Shown: positions 63,804 to 64,000 of the stretch, piece by piece | Numbering within the stretch: the first letter of the stretch is position 1 | Layout: each line of letters starts with the position of its first letter | Assembly: GCF_023008245.1 (NCBI RefSeq) | Contig: NZ_CP090145.1 | Span: 1,984,001-2,048,000, forward strand | DNA length: 64,000 nucleotides | Source of the DNA: Flavobacterium sediminilitoris | GTDB taxonomy: Bacteria; Bacteroidota; Bacteroidia; Flavobacteriales; Flavobacteriaceae | Reading direction: 5' to 3' | Notes under the pieces: model-generated | What the model saw: only the letters and a program-made list of their open reading frames with translations | Told to the model about the DNA's origin: nothing | The model's database searches: none | Position numbers and translations under genes: made by a program

Positions 63804-63845
63804 TAGTTAGTAGCCACCAACCAACCAATCACTGGCTACTAACTA
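63804..63845 (+). other. Intra-operon hairpin after SusD gene
   Basis: TAGTTAGTAGCCA / TGGCTACTAACTA, a 13-bp perfect stem with a 16-nt loop made of CCAA repeats (CCAACCAACCAATCAC) and no T run. More likely an mRNA-stabilising or processing element than a terminator. Confidence 0.7.
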
Positions 63846-63862
63846 AATTAAAAATTTTAATT

Positions 63863-64000
63863 ATGAAAAAAAAAATATTAATATTATTAGTTGTTGCTAC
63901 ATTTGGTGTATTTTACTCTTGTAGCGATGCAGATCCAGAATTGTATAGTGATGGTGCAGTAGCATATTTTACCGCTGGAACGTCAAGTAAATTTCCAGTA
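63863..64000 (+). CDS. Lipoprotein of the susCD locus, N-terminal part (cut by right edge)
   Basis: ATG at 63863, open to the window end, 46 residues visible. A lipoprotein signal is clear (LVVATFGVFYSCSDAD, Cys20). The mature start (LYSDGAVAYFTAGTSS) resembles the first beta domain of SusE/SusF-like or DUF1735-like surface lipoproteins that commonly follow SusD, but too little is present for a firm family call. Confidence 0.75.
   Translation, partial: MKKKILILLVVATFGVFYSCSDADPELYSDGAVAYFTAGTSSKFPV

Overview
The window is a low-GC chromosomal segment from a member of the Bacteroidota, almost certainly the family Flavobacteriaceae. Supporting signs are several secreted proteins with type IX secretion (T9SS) C-terminal sorting domains, a SusC/SusD pair, an AsmA-like giant, Bacteroidota-type -7 promoter boxes (TAnnTTTG), weak Shine-Dalgarno signals and very AT-rich spacers. 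I see no rRNA, tRNA, CRISPR or prophage.

Layout. 1-1.3 kb: the start of an RCC1-repeat secreted protein cut by the left edge, then a decayed insertion sequence (C-terminal wreck of an IS982-type transposase with inverted-repeat ends). 1.3-11.6 kb: two very repetitive T9SS adhesin-like proteins flanking an AsmA-family protein. 11.7-19.9 kb: a complete isoleucine/valine operon, ilvE-ilvD-ilvB-ilvN-ilvC-ilvA, read leftward. 20-23.4 kb: a DUF4136 lipoprotein, urocanate hydratase, a 58-residue DUF5522 protein and a small HExxH protein. 23.4-31.5 kb: three more large secreted proteins. 31.6-41 kb: mostly housekeeping genes (PLP deaminase, glucosaminidase lipoprotein, hemL, a CAP-domain protein, a CPA2 antiporter, purB). 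41.2-47.5 kb: an ECF sigma/anti-sigma pair divergent from a DUF4331 - TPR - TonB-receptor operon. 47.5-50 kb: trmH and small envelope proteins. 50.2-53.6 kb: a putative copper-linked cluster with an MbnP-like lipoprotein, an MbnH/MauG-like di-haem peroxidase and a Cys-motif outer-membrane protein. 53.6-59 kb: lysS, lipB, rnhB and a T9SS subtilisin. 59.4-64 kb: a SusC/SusD locus whose third gene is cut by the right edge.

The most striking find is in the ilvE upstream region (19.68-19.96 kb). On the minus strand, two unannotated leader peptides lie in series: 17 codons with 7 Ile and 1 Val, then 30 codons with 10 Ile, 4 Val and 2 Leu. Each is followed by its own intrinsic terminator and each has a visible alternative antiterminator pairing. 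One -7 box precedes both. This reads as a tandem ribosome-mediated attenuator controlling the whole ilv operon.

Other points of interest are a DUF4331 protein split into two separately exported halves, an exact 516-bp higher-order repeat inside an adhesin gene, a 1017-bp in-frame duplication in another, a 54-bp perfect palindrome behind the subtilisin gene, and -7 boxes so close to start codons that some mRNAs may be leaderless.
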